NCBI GenBank assembly: GCA_035266225.1 | Contig: DATFNV010000414.1 | Span: 1-18,867 of the forward strand | Source: DATFNV01 sp035266225 | GTDB taxonomy: Bacteria > Planctomycetota > Planctomycetia > Gemmatales > Gemmataceae | DNA length: 18,867 nucleotides | Direction of reading: 5' to 3' | Shown here: piece after piece, positions 7,732 through 14,626 of the stretch | Layout of the letters: each line of letters starts with the position of its first letter | Numbering within the stretch: position 1 is the stretch's first letter | Program-made: the position numbers and the translations under genes | The notes under the pieces: generated by a model | The model's input: the letters and a program-made list of their open reading frames with translations, nothing else | Databases searched by the model: none | What the model was told of the DNA's origin: nothing

Positions 7732-7765
7732 CGCCAAGAGGGGCCGCGTTGCGAATGTAATAAAG

Positions 7766-8445
7766 ATGGCAGAAGTGAGAGTTACAAAGCCAGCGGGACT
7801 GGCGCTGATTGACGGGGTCAAGGCCCTCGCGGACTTGCACCGCGACGAGTTGGGTTTCCACACCCGGCAGTCCTACGTCGATAGCGTCCGGGCGGGTTCT
7901 TCGTTCAGCAGGGGAAGGTCACCTACGACGAACTGTTCCCGCGTCTGCTGGACTTCTACGCCCGCAATGACTGGGCGGCGGCCTACGTCCTGCCCGACTT
8001 CGTCCCCACCTCGCGTAACACGGCCGCGGAGGTCGAGGAGCGGGTCCACGTCACCGCCGCGGAGGGCGTCAAGTTCCACCGCCGCATGCCCGCGGACCTT
8101 CGCGAGCGGGCGCTGGGCGTGTTGCAGGGGCACAGCGCCGCCCACCTGAAGTTCTGCCTGGAGACGTACCTCGCCAGCGGCATCCCGCACCTCGGTTTCG
8201 GCAGCTTCGACACCAGCGGCGTCGATGCCGAGATCAACCTGTTCACGGCGAAGGCTTGGCTGCGACTGGAGACGCTGCGCGAGCTGCTTGCAGGGCCCTA
8301 CCTACGCGGGGAGCCGGAACCGCAAAGACAGAAAGTCTTTGCGGTTCCGGACACCCTTTGTTTCCCTTGTGAAAGAGTGCCGTTCCCGCGCTGGGGCTGC
8401 GAGCTGGTGTTTCCGCCCGATCCATGCTCCGGGGCTCAGACCTGA
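7766..8445 (+). pseudogene. Broken gene: GNAT-like N-terminus joined out of frame to a TGT/DpdA-like fragment
   Basis: From the ATG at 7766 the first ~45 codons resemble the start of a GNAT N-acetyltransferase (K-A-L-A-D-L-H-R-D-E-L-G-F-H-T-R). At about 7885-7895 similarity jumps to another frame (codons starting 7891, 7894 and on). This reads G-G-F-F-V-Q-Q-G-K-V-T-Y-D-E-L-F, then Y-V-L-P-D-F-V-P-T-S, G-V-L-Q-G-H-S and H-L-G-F-G-S-F-D-T-S-G. These match the TIM-barrel pattern of tRNA-guanine transglycosylases and their DNA-modifying DpdA relatives: the D-S-G-G-F active site, the V-x-Q-G segment and the glycine-rich strand. Neither part is complete. There is no GNAT core, no TGT N-terminus, and the C-terminal part ends in a hairpin (8314-8350) and an unrelated tail to 8445. 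Alternatively it is one gene with a 5-base insertion (gtccg, after gatagc) inside D-S-G-G-F. The break is visible in the sequence; the family names are from memory and moderately sure. Confidence 0.6.
8314..8350. repeat. 16-bp perfect inverted repeat with 5-base loop
   Basis: ccggaaccgcaaagac (8314-8329) and its exact complement (8335-8350) flank the loop agaaa. It lies where the TGT-like similarity stops. No T-run follows on either strand, so an intrinsic terminator is not supported. A small mobile hairpin or an insertion remnant is possible. Confidence 0.7.
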
Positions 8446-9386
8446 ATGCTTTCCCGGGCGCGTTCGACCTCCCGCAACTTCTCCCGGATTTGCTTCAGGA
8501 TGCCCTTTTTCGCTTTGCCGACCTTCTCCAGACCCACTTCTTTGGCGATGGCCTGGAGTTCCGCGACGCTCCTCGGTTCCAGTTCGCTAATCGCGCTTTC
8601 GATTTCCGCGCTGCTCAGCCCGCTGGGGTCCAGCGACTTCTCCAGAAGCCCCTTGAGCTTGACGGCCTGTTGCTGGACCGCCGCCTGATCGACCGCAGGC
8701 GCCCGGGAAGCTCGTGTGGCTTTCTTCGCAGCCGGCTTGATCCCCGTAACTCGCTCCACGATTGCGGACACGAGGGCGTCCTTCCCGCCGGATGCCGGCG
8801 CACCCAACTCGGTCGCCACGGCTTTCAGGTCGGCTGGCTGCAGCCGGTCCACGATCGCCCGCAGCTTTTCCTGGCGCTCAGGAGCGTTGAGAGACGCTTC
8901 GTCGGTGACCCCGTTCAGCGCTGCCCTTATTCGGGCCGCAAATGCACGAGTCCCGGCCCTTTTCAGGGCGGCTTGGAACCCCTTGTCATCGCCCTTGAGG
9001 GTGACGTTGAGTGCCAAGGGCTTCAGGAATGCGGCGAGCACCTGTTCCAGCTCCTGCCGTACCTTCTCCCGCTCGGCCGTGACCTGCTGCGCGTCGAGGC
9101 TGTCCGCGCTGGAGAACTTGTCGGCCAGCGAAGCAGCCCCGCGGAGGCTCGTCTGCACCTTCTCGGCGCCGAGGCTTGCCGACGACGGCACCGAGACGGT
9201 GCCGGAGTCTCGGTATTGCTCGGCCTGTCGCAGGAACGCGGCGAACTGACTGAAGTCGAGCGGGGCGAACGGCTCCAGCCCCGCGGAAGCCGCTTCCAGG
9301 TCTGCTGGGAGCGAGGAGTTGCTGTCAGCCGCCGTCACCGCGGACCGCAGGCTACGCAGAAACAGTTGCAACGTGCTTACTCTCAT
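8436..9386 (-). CDS. Helical protein with two SAP-like motifs, partner of the ParA-type ATPase
   Basis: This is a 316-residue, soluble, mostly helical protein that I do not recognise as a named family. Two stretches resemble the SAP/Rho-N-type DNA-binding helix-extended-helix: ~182-214 (L-Q-P-A-D-L-K-A-V-A-T-E-L-G, then G-G-K-D-A-L-V-S-A-I) and ~269-305 (S-V-A-E-L-Q-A-I-A-K-E-V-G-L, then K-A-K-K-G-I-L-K-Q-I). A basic Lys/Ala/Arg linker (~217-230) joins them, and a helical heptad-like region spans ~98-125. The start at 9386 has GAGGA six bases upstream and overlaps the 3' end of the ParA gene by 35 bp, so translation is probably coupled. An upstream extension to 9623 would lie wholly inside the ParA gene and is unlikely. 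I infer a nucleic-acid-binding adaptor for the ATPase, analogous to the ParB of a ParAB pair but not homologous to it. Its stop overlaps the tail of the convergent pseudogene. Confidence 0.72.
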   Translation of the reverse strand: MRVSTLQLFLRSLRSAVTAADSNSSLPADLEAASAGLEPFAPLDFSQFAAFLRQAEQYRDSGTVSVPSSASLGAEKVQTSLRGAASLADKFSSADSLDAQQVTAEREKVRQELEQVLAAFLKPLALNVTLKGDDKGFQAALKRAGTRAFAARIRAALNGVTDEASLNAPERQEKLRAIVDRLQPADLKAVATELGAPASGGKDALVSAIVERVTGIKPAAKKATRASRAPAVDQAAVQQQAVKLKGLLEKSLDPSGLSSAEIESAISELEPRSVAELQAIAKEVGLEKVGKAKKGILKQIREKLREVERARESIQV

Positions 9387-10998
9387 GGTCGATCCTCGTC
9401 TTGATTTCCTTGAGCAACGCAGCGAAGACCCGGTTGATCTCGGTATCCCCGAGAGCCAGACAGGGCCCCTCGCCCTGTCCGAAAACACGGCCGGCCGCCT
9501 CCGCAATGCGGCCGCTGTCGGGAACCATCGTGCGGAACATGTGGACGTCACTTCCCCAGGCTTCCCGGCAGACAACGGGAAGCGCCTTCCAGGTTGTTGC
9601 TTCGCGGACAATCGGCTGCTCACCCCGAAATGTCACCTCATTGGCAACGACACCCATGCAACTCAAATGCGGAAAGAGTGCCGAGGCATGCAGCCGGCGC
9701 AAGGTGCGGAGCAAATTCGGAACGGAGCGGGCCGAAGTCGCGTCGAGGAGCACCGGCACAAAGAAGAAATCGCTAGCCGCCAGGGCGTTGATGCAGGCGG
9801 TGCTCAGCCGTGGCGGGCAATCGATCAGGACGTAACGATAGCCGTTCTCCTTGAGGCTCAGGTCGTGCAGGGCCTCACGGAGACGCAAGCGCACGTCGGG
9901 GGCCTTCTCGCGGAACATCCACTCCGCCATCAACCGCATTTCGACGTCCTCCAGACCGATGTCTTCCAGGGCAGGCGCAGCGACGCCAGGACGAGCGCTG
10001 AGGGCGTCGCTGTTCGTCACGACCCAGCAGTCAGGGAGCCCGGAGACCTCGCTGGCTGCGAAGAGCAGGGAGGGTAGGCTGCGGCTGGGACCGCTCAGAA
10101 CGTGCTGCAGGGTTCGCCGTTCGAGGTGGAGCATCTTGCGGTCTTTGTCGGAGACCAGCAGCATGGACAGGTTCCGCTGGTAATCCGCGTCGATCACCAG
10201 GACCTTCTTCCCTTGCTGGGCCATCAGCCCGGCCAGGTTGGCGGTAATGGTCGTCTTGCCGACCCCGCCTTTGAGGTTCAAGACGGCGATGATCGGCACC
10301 TCCCGGCGGGACAACGGCTGGAACGACGGCCCCGCAACGGATCGCTCCCAGACCCGTTCGTCCTGCTTGATGACCTGCTCGATCTGTTTGTTCAACTGCT
10401 CGAGCTGCGCGGTCAACTGACCGGCGCCGGCCTCGGCTTGCTTGGCCCGGTCGCTCTCGCGGTCGCATTCGCCTTTCAAGTGGCGAATCTGTTCCTCGCG
10501 TGCCTCGACATCCTTCTGGTACCGTTCGACTCGCTCGTTGAGTTGCTGTTCCAGATCTTCGGCCTGACGCTCCGATCGTTCCAGCTGCTGCTGCAACTGT
10601 TCTCCCTCGCGGCGCAGCTTGTTACGCTCCTGCAGGCCATCCTTGGCGGCTTTCAGCTGCTCGCCGAGTTCGGCGAATTGCCGCTGCAAGACGCCATGTT
10701 GCACCTCCAATTTGGTGTTCTCTGCCTGGAGCCCGCTGAGCGTCTCGGAGACCTGCTGGAGTTGGCCGCGTACCAGATCCCTTTGCTGGGTGATCTGCTT
10801 GATCTCCTCTTGTAGCGCAGATTGGTCCTCCACCAGAAGTGTCTTCTCGGACTGGAGCCTGCTACGGCTGACTTCGAGCAGTTTGATCCGGCGATAAAGA
10901 GTCCTGAGATGGCGCCGCAAGCACCACCAGATGGCGCCGCCGATCAGGACGAGCGCTGATCCGAGCACGCCAGCAAGATGGACAAGGTCGGGAGTCAA
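9352..10998 (-). CDS. ParA-type ATPase with N-terminal membrane anchor and long coiled coil
   Basis: This is a 548-residue protein with an unusual layout. One membrane helix (~5-26, ending I-W-W and followed by Arg-rich residues) is followed by a long coiled coil (~30-225, rich in Gln/Glu/Leu) and then a ParA/MinD-type deviant Walker ATPase (~235-548). The P-loop is K243-G-G-V-G-K-T-T, followed by V-I-D-A-D-Y-Q-R-N (switch I) and V-L-I-D-C-P-P (Walker B). ParA proteins normally segregate DNA or position complexes as ATP-dependent dimers. Here the ATPase would be tethered to the inner face of the membrane by a coiled-coil stalk. I chose the TTG start at 10998 because an AGGAGGG Shine-Dalgarno lies 9 bases before it. 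The frame is open to 11067, also TTG, but without a good ribosome site. It overlaps the SAP-like partner gene by 35 bp and is divergent from hsdM. A role in plasmid-like partition or in defence is open. Confidence 0.85.
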   Translation of the reverse strand: MTPDLVHLAGVLGSALVLIGGAIWWCLRRHLRTLYRRIKLLEVSRSRLQSEKTLLVEDQSALQEEIKQITQQRDLVRGQLQQVSETLSGLQAENTKLEVQHGVLQRQFAELGEQLKAAKDGLQERNKLRREGEQLQQQLERSERQAEDLEQQLNERVERYQKDVEAREEQIRHLKGECDRESDRAKQAEAGAGQLTAQLEQLNKQIEQVIKQDERVWERSVAGPSFQPLSRREVPIIAVLNLKGGVGKTTITANLAGLMAQQGKKVLVIDADYQRNLSMLLVSDKDRKMLHLERRTLQHVLSGPSRSLPSLLFAASEVSGLPDCWVVTNSDALSARPGVAAPALEDIGLEDVEMRLMAEWMFREKAPDVRLRLREALHDLSLKENGYRYVLIDCPPRLSTACINALAASDFFFVPVLLDATSARSVPNLLRTLRRLHASALFPHLSCMGVVANEVTFRGEQPIVREATTWKALPVVCREAWGSDVHMFRTMVPDSGRIAEAAGRVFGQGEGPCLALGDTEINRVFAALLKEIKTRIDHESKHVATVSA

Positions 10999-11007
10999 CT
11001 TGGTGTG

Positions 11008-11014
11008 CCCTCCT
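11008..11014 (-). promoter_or_regulatory. Strong ribosome binding site that decides the TTG start of the ParA-type gene
   Basis: The reverse strand reads AGGAGGG with 9 bases to the TTG at 10998-10996. It is the best Shine-Dalgarno near this gene and marks the shorter start. The first residues from that TTG lead directly into the membrane helix. Confidence 0.6.
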
Positions 11015-11230
11015 GCGGTGGGCTGGCTGTCGGACCGATCTATTGACGGGCGGACGCTTCCCGGCAAGGCCTGTCCTCCGCTATCGGGATGGAGGGCAGT
11101 TTACTCTTCTCCCACCGGGATAGCACCACAATTCGGGATCGTCTCATCAGGGCGGGGAGCAGGTTGACATATTGAGCTGTGTACGCCTGACCAGAAACAT
11201 CGCCCAACCCCTGGAACGGGGCGTGACCTC

Positions 11231-11250
11231 CGTGCGGGCGCGTGCGGGCG
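11231..11250. repeat. Two tandem copies of a 10-mer
   Basis: cgtgcgggcg occurs twice in direct succession, about 100 bases upstream of hsdM. It could be paired binding sites or simple GC-rich slippage. Confidence 0.6.
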
Positions 11251-11351
11251 GAAAACGAGCTACCGCGCTGGCGGCCGCCTCCCCGGCTGCCGTAGAATGC
11301 CGGGTGGGATGATACGTCGAACGAAACATCGCCGGCCGTCGAACGCCTCTC

Positions 11352-13430
11352 ATGGAACACGATCAATTGTCCGGCCTGGACCAGCTGGAAGCCGACCTTT
11401 GGGAGGCGGCGGACCAGCTGCGCGCCAACTCCAAGCTCACCTCCAGCGAATACTGCATGCCCGTGCTGGGCGTCATCTTCCTCCGCCAGGCCGGCAATCG
11501 CTTCGACGCCGCCACCCGGCAAATCCAGGACGATCAGGCCGCCGGACGGATGCCGAAGCGATCGGTCCGCAAGGAGGACTACCTCAAGCGCCGCGCCCTC
11601 TACCTCCCCGAAAAGGCCCGCTACGACGCCATCCTGGGCCGGCCCCGGTCCGATCTCGGTCGGGCGGTGACGGAGGCGATGAATGCCATCGAGGACGACT
11701 TTCCGCCCCTCGCTGGCGTCCTCCCCAAGGATTACAACATCTTCGAGCAGAAAGTCCTCGAAGACCTCCTGAAAATCTTCAACCGCGATGCCCTGCGCTC
11801 CGCCGGCGGCGACGTTTTCGGCCGCATCTACGAATACTTCCTGATGAAGTTCGCCATGCAGGGCGCCCAGGACAACGGCGAATTCTTCACCCCGCCCTCC
11901 CTCGTCCAGACCCTCGTCAACGTCATCGAGCCCGACCACGGCACCGTCTTCGACCCCGCCTGCGGCTCCGGCGGCATGTTCGTCCAGTCCAGCCACTTCA
12001 TCGAGCGCTCCGGCCAGGACACCGCCCGCCGCGTCACCTTCTACGGCCAAGAGAAGACCGGCACCACCATCCGGCTGGCCCGCATGAACCTCGCCGTCCA
12101 CGGCCTGGAGGGCGACATCCGCGAGGCCAACACCTTTTACGAGGACGTGCATACCCTCGCCGGCCGCTGCGACTTCGTCATGGCCAACCCGCCCTTCAAC
12201 GTGGACATGGTGGACGCGGAAAAGATCAAGACCGACGCCCGGCTGCCGTTCGGTCTGCCCGGCGTCAACAAGAACAAGAAGGTCAGCAACGCCAACTACC
12301 TGTGGATTTCCTACTTCCACAGCTACCTCAACGCCCGCGGCCGGGCCGGCTTCGTCATGTCGTCCCAGGCGTCCAGCGCCGGCCACGCCGAGAAGGACGT
12401 CCGACAGAAACTCGTCCAGACCGGCGACGTGGACGTGATGATCTCCATCCGCGGTAACTTCTTTTACACCCGCACCGTCCCCTGCGAGCTGTGGCACTTC
12501 GACAGGGGCAAGCCCGACGCGCGGCGCGACCTGGTGCTGATGATCGACGCGCGGAACCTCTACCGCAAGGTTAGCCGCAAGATCAACGATTTCTCGCCGG
12601 AGCAGCTCCAGAACCTCACCGCCATCGTCTGGCTCTATCGCGGCGAGTCCGACCGCTTTGTCGCCCTGGTGCAGGACTACCTCACGCGCACCCTCGCGGA
12701 GGCCGCGGCCATCGCCGACAAAGCCGCTGCCTTCCGGAAGGCGTACCTCTTGCTCGCGGAGGCCGCCGCGCCGTTCCTCGACACCCTGCCCGAGGATGCG
12801 CCGCTGCGCGACCTTCTCAGGGAGCGCGACGACGCGGCCGAGGCGTGTTTCCGGACGCTGGACGAGTGGAGCGAGCGCATCGACCGGGAATGGAAAAAGC
12901 CCTGCGAGCAGAAGCTCGCCGCGCAGAAGAAGTTCCTCGACGGACTCGACGCCCTAGCGACGGCCTGCCGCAACCTGGTCAAGGACGTGGACCTCGTCTG
13001 CAAGCTCGCCGCGCGGCTGGTGGACGCCGCCGAGAAGGACGCCGGCGCCCGCGCTCACGACGCCTGGGACGGCCGCGCCATCGGCCGGCTCGAAAGGGAA
13101 CTCGAGGCGCGGCGCAAGGATGCCGTCGAACAGCTCAAGCGCACCGCCTACTTCGAGCGCCAGGCCCACTGGCTGCTCTCACGCTTTCCCGACGCGCGGC
13201 TCGCGCCCGTGCCCGGCCTGTGTCGGGCCGTCACCCGCGCGGAGATCGAAGCCGCCGACTGGAGCCTTACCCCAGGCCGCTACGTCGGCGTTGCCCCGCC
13301 GGAGGTGGACGAGGAGTTTGATTTCGAGCAAGCCTTGCGCGATATCCACATCGAATTGGCCGACTTGAACCACGAAGCCGCAGGCCTGGCGGCGAAGATC
13401 CAGAAGAATATCGAGGATCTGGGGATATGA
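11352..13430 (+). CDS. hsdM: Type I restriction-modification DNA methyltransferase subunit HsdM
   Basis: This 692-residue subunit transfers a methyl group from S-adenosylmethionine to adenine N6 within the type I recognition site, acting with HsdS. The N-terminal helical HsdM_N region covers ~5-165 and the N6-adenine methyltransferase domain ~175-400. Motif I is F200-D201-P-A-C-G-S-G-G and the catalytic motif IV is N279-P-P-F282, both intact. Q-A-S-S-A-G-H-A-E and V-R-Q-K-L-V are also typical. After ~400 comes a long helical, charged C-terminal extension, ending in D-W-S-L-T-P-G-R-Y-V-G-V and a coiled coil; it is usual in longer HsdM proteins and likely contacts HsdS. The start at 11352 has no strong Shine-Dalgarno but fits the family N-terminus. 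The stop overlaps hsdS by ATGA, so the two are translationally coupled. It is the first gene of hsdM-hsdS-fic-hsdR. Confidence 0.95.
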   Translation: MEHDQLSGLDQLEADLWEAADQLRANSKLTSSEYCMPVLGVIFLRQAGNRFDAATRQIQDDQAAGRMPKRSVRKEDYLKRRALYLPEKARYDAILGRPRSDLGRAVTEAMNAIEDDFPPLAGVLPKDYNIFEQKVLEDLLKIFNRDALRSAGGDVFGRIYEYFLMKFAMQGAQDNGEFFTPPSLVQTLVNVIEPDHGTVFDPACGSGGMFVQSSHFIERSGQDTARRVTFYGQEKTGTTIRLARMNLAVHGLEGDIREANTFYEDVHTLAGRCDFVMANPPFNVDMVDAEKIKTDARLPFGLPGVNKNKKVSNANYLWISYFHSYLNARGRAGFVMSSQASSAGHAEKDVRQKLVQTGDVDVMISIRGNFFYTRTVPCELWHFDRGKPDARRDLVLMIDARNLYRKVSRKINDFSPEQLQNLTAIVWLYRGESDRFVALVQDYLTRTLAEAAAIADKAAAFRKAYLLLAEAAAPFLDTLPEDAPLRDLLRERDDAAEACFRTLDEWSERIDREWKKPCEQKLAAQKKFLDGLDALATACRNLVKDVDLVCKLAARLVDAAEKDAGARAHDAWDGRAIGRLERELEARRKDAVEQLKRTAYFERQAHWLLSRFPDARLAPVPGLCRAVTRAEIEAADWSLTPGRYVGVAPPEVDEEFDFEQALRDIHIELADLNHEAAGLAAKIQKNIEDLGI

Positions 13431-14626
13431 CCGTGTCTCTCAAGAGAATCAGGGATGTTGCACAAGTCATAATGGGGACTTCGCCGAAAGGGCATACCTA
13501 CAATGCCGGAGGTGAAGGCACGCCACTGCTGAATGGCCCGACCGAGTTCGGCGATACGTATCCCGAATGCACCATTTTTACGACCGCATCAGTCAAAGAA
13601 TGCGCCAAAGGCGATTTGATCTTCTGCGTTCGCGGCTCTACGACCGGTCGCATGAACTGGGCTGACAAAGTCTACTCGCTTGGGCGCGGAGTCTGCGCGA
13701 TTCGCGGAGAAACCGACTTGGACACAAAGTTTATTCGATATTGCCTGGACTACAGGCTCGCCGGGCTATTACAACTCGCAGGCGGGACGACGTTCCCGAA
13801 CCTTCCGCAGGACAGGATTAAAGATTTCGAGATTCCATATCCCGCGAGCCGGAAACAGATCACCGAAATCCTCTCCGCCTACGACGACCTGATCGAGAAC
13901 AACCGGCGGCGTATGGCCCTTCTGGAGGAAGCGGCGCGGCTGCTGTACCGCGAGTGGTTTATCCACCTGCGCTTTCCAGGACACGAACATACACGCCTGA
14001 TCGATGGGATGCCGGAGGGATGGGAACGAACCACTCTCGAAGAAGCCTGCGTGCCGGACGACGGCATCCAGACGGGGCCTTTCGGCAGTCAATTGCATGA
14101 GGCGGACTACTCGGAGGAGGGAATCCCCGTAGTCATGCCAAAGGACATTATCAGTTCTCGAATCTCAATAGACTCGATAGCTCGTGTACCGGAAGCGATT
14201 CGAGATCGCCTCTTCCGCCATGTGCTCAGAGTTGGTGACATCGTCCTGGCTCGGCGCGGCGATATCGGCCGGAAGGCGTTCGTTGGCGAGCGCGAAGTGG
14301 GTTGGATGTGCGGGACGGGCTGTATGCGACTCCGCCCCAGGCACGATTACGTTATCCCTCGTGTCTTATTTGACACACTTGGGCGTAGCGACGTGATGGG
14401 AGTGATTGCGGGTCGTGCTCAGGGAGCGATCATGCCCAACTTGAATCTCTCGATAATGGCCGATATCGCCCTTGTGCTTCCACCCATGCGCTTGCAGCGC
14501 CTGTACATCGACCATGTCGCGCCAATCCATGAGATGGTCGCCGTACTTGGCCGGCAAACAGAGAAATTGCGAGCGGCCCGCGACTTGTTGCTCCCTCGGC
14601 TGATGAGCGGGGAGGTGGCGGTATGA
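13427..14626 (+). CDS. hsdS: Type I restriction-modification specificity subunit HsdS
   Basis: This 399-residue subunit recognises the bipartite DNA target for both methylation and cleavage. It has the standard two-repeat layout. The first target recognition domain (~1-140) is followed by a conserved helical spacer (~142-182, with I-L-S-A-Y-D-D-L-I-E-N-N and L-L-Y-R-E-W-F). The second target recognition domain (~195-355) starts at G-M-P-E-G-W-E and contains T-G-P-F-G-S-Q-L. The distal helical region (~360-399) ends L-L-L-P-R-L-M-S-G-E-V. Both halves are full length, so the enzyme should recognise an asymmetric split site that cannot be read from sequence. The first half is visibly less GC-rich than hsdM, as expected where recognition domains are exchanged by recombination. 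ATGA overlaps link it to hsdM before it and fic after it. Confidence 0.94.
   Translation: MTVSLKRIRDVAQVIMGTSPKGHTYNAGGEGTPLLNGPTEFGDTYPECTIFTTASVKECAKGDLIFCVRGSTTGRMNWADKVYSLGRGVCAIRGETDLDTKFIRYCLDYRLAGLLQLAGGTTFPNLPQDRIKDFEIPYPASRKQITEILSAYDDLIENNRRRMALLEEAARLLYREWFIHLRFPGHEHTRLIDGMPEGWERTTLEEACVPDDGIQTGPFGSQLHEADYSEEGIPVVMPKDIISSRISIDSIARVPEAIRDRLFRHVLRVGDIVLARRGDIGRKAFVGEREVGWMCGTGCMRLRPRHDYVIPRVLFDTLGRSDVMGVIAGRAQGAIMPNLNLSIMADIALVLPPMRLQRLYIDHVAPIHEMVAVLGRQTEKLRAARDLLLPRLMSGEVAV

Larger units (their letters stand above)
6950..7765. other. Gene-poor boundary region with several inverted-repeat families
   Basis: I see no credible gene in these ~800 bases apart from a possible N-terminal extension of the HD-GYP-like gene (6950-7078). 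The region holds the TGCTCACA repeats, the TTCGTTTCA repeats with a C(UUCG)G-type hairpin, a 13-base palindrome at 7561-7573 (agtgac-t-gtcact), and the promoter at 7673-7700. From about 7580 the base composition becomes visibly less GC-rich than in the genes to the left, consistent with a junction between chromosomal core and acquired DNA. Confidence 0.6.
10999..11351. other. Divergent intergenic region between the ParA pair and the hsd operon
   Basis: About 350 bases without a convincing gene. It should contain the promoters of both operons. Rightward, a -10-like TAGAAT sits at 11293-11298, 54 bases before the hsdM start, without a clear -35. A tandem repeat of the 10-mer cgtgcgggcg lies at 11231-11250. 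An isolated TTGACA at 11164-11169 has no matching -10. I found no convincing leftward promoter. Confidence 0.5.

Noticed and set aside
7579..7812. Short forward open frame of 77 codons
   Set aside because: No homology or ribosome site, and it overlaps both the promoter at 7673-7700 and the next start; it is probably leader DNA.
9387..9623. N-terminal extension of the SAP-like protein
   Set aside because: It would lie entirely within the ParA coding region and is rich in Arg/Ser/Pro; the 9386 start has a GAGGA site.
11164..11192. TTGACA at 11164-11169 as a promoter for hsdM
   Set aside because: No acceptable -10 lies 16-18 bases downstream, and it is about 180 bases from the gene.
11040..12497. 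Reverse-strand frame of 485 codons across the hsdM start and the intergenic region
   Set aside because: It is antisense to the HsdM methyltransferase motifs and shows only Gly/Val/Ala-rich sequence.
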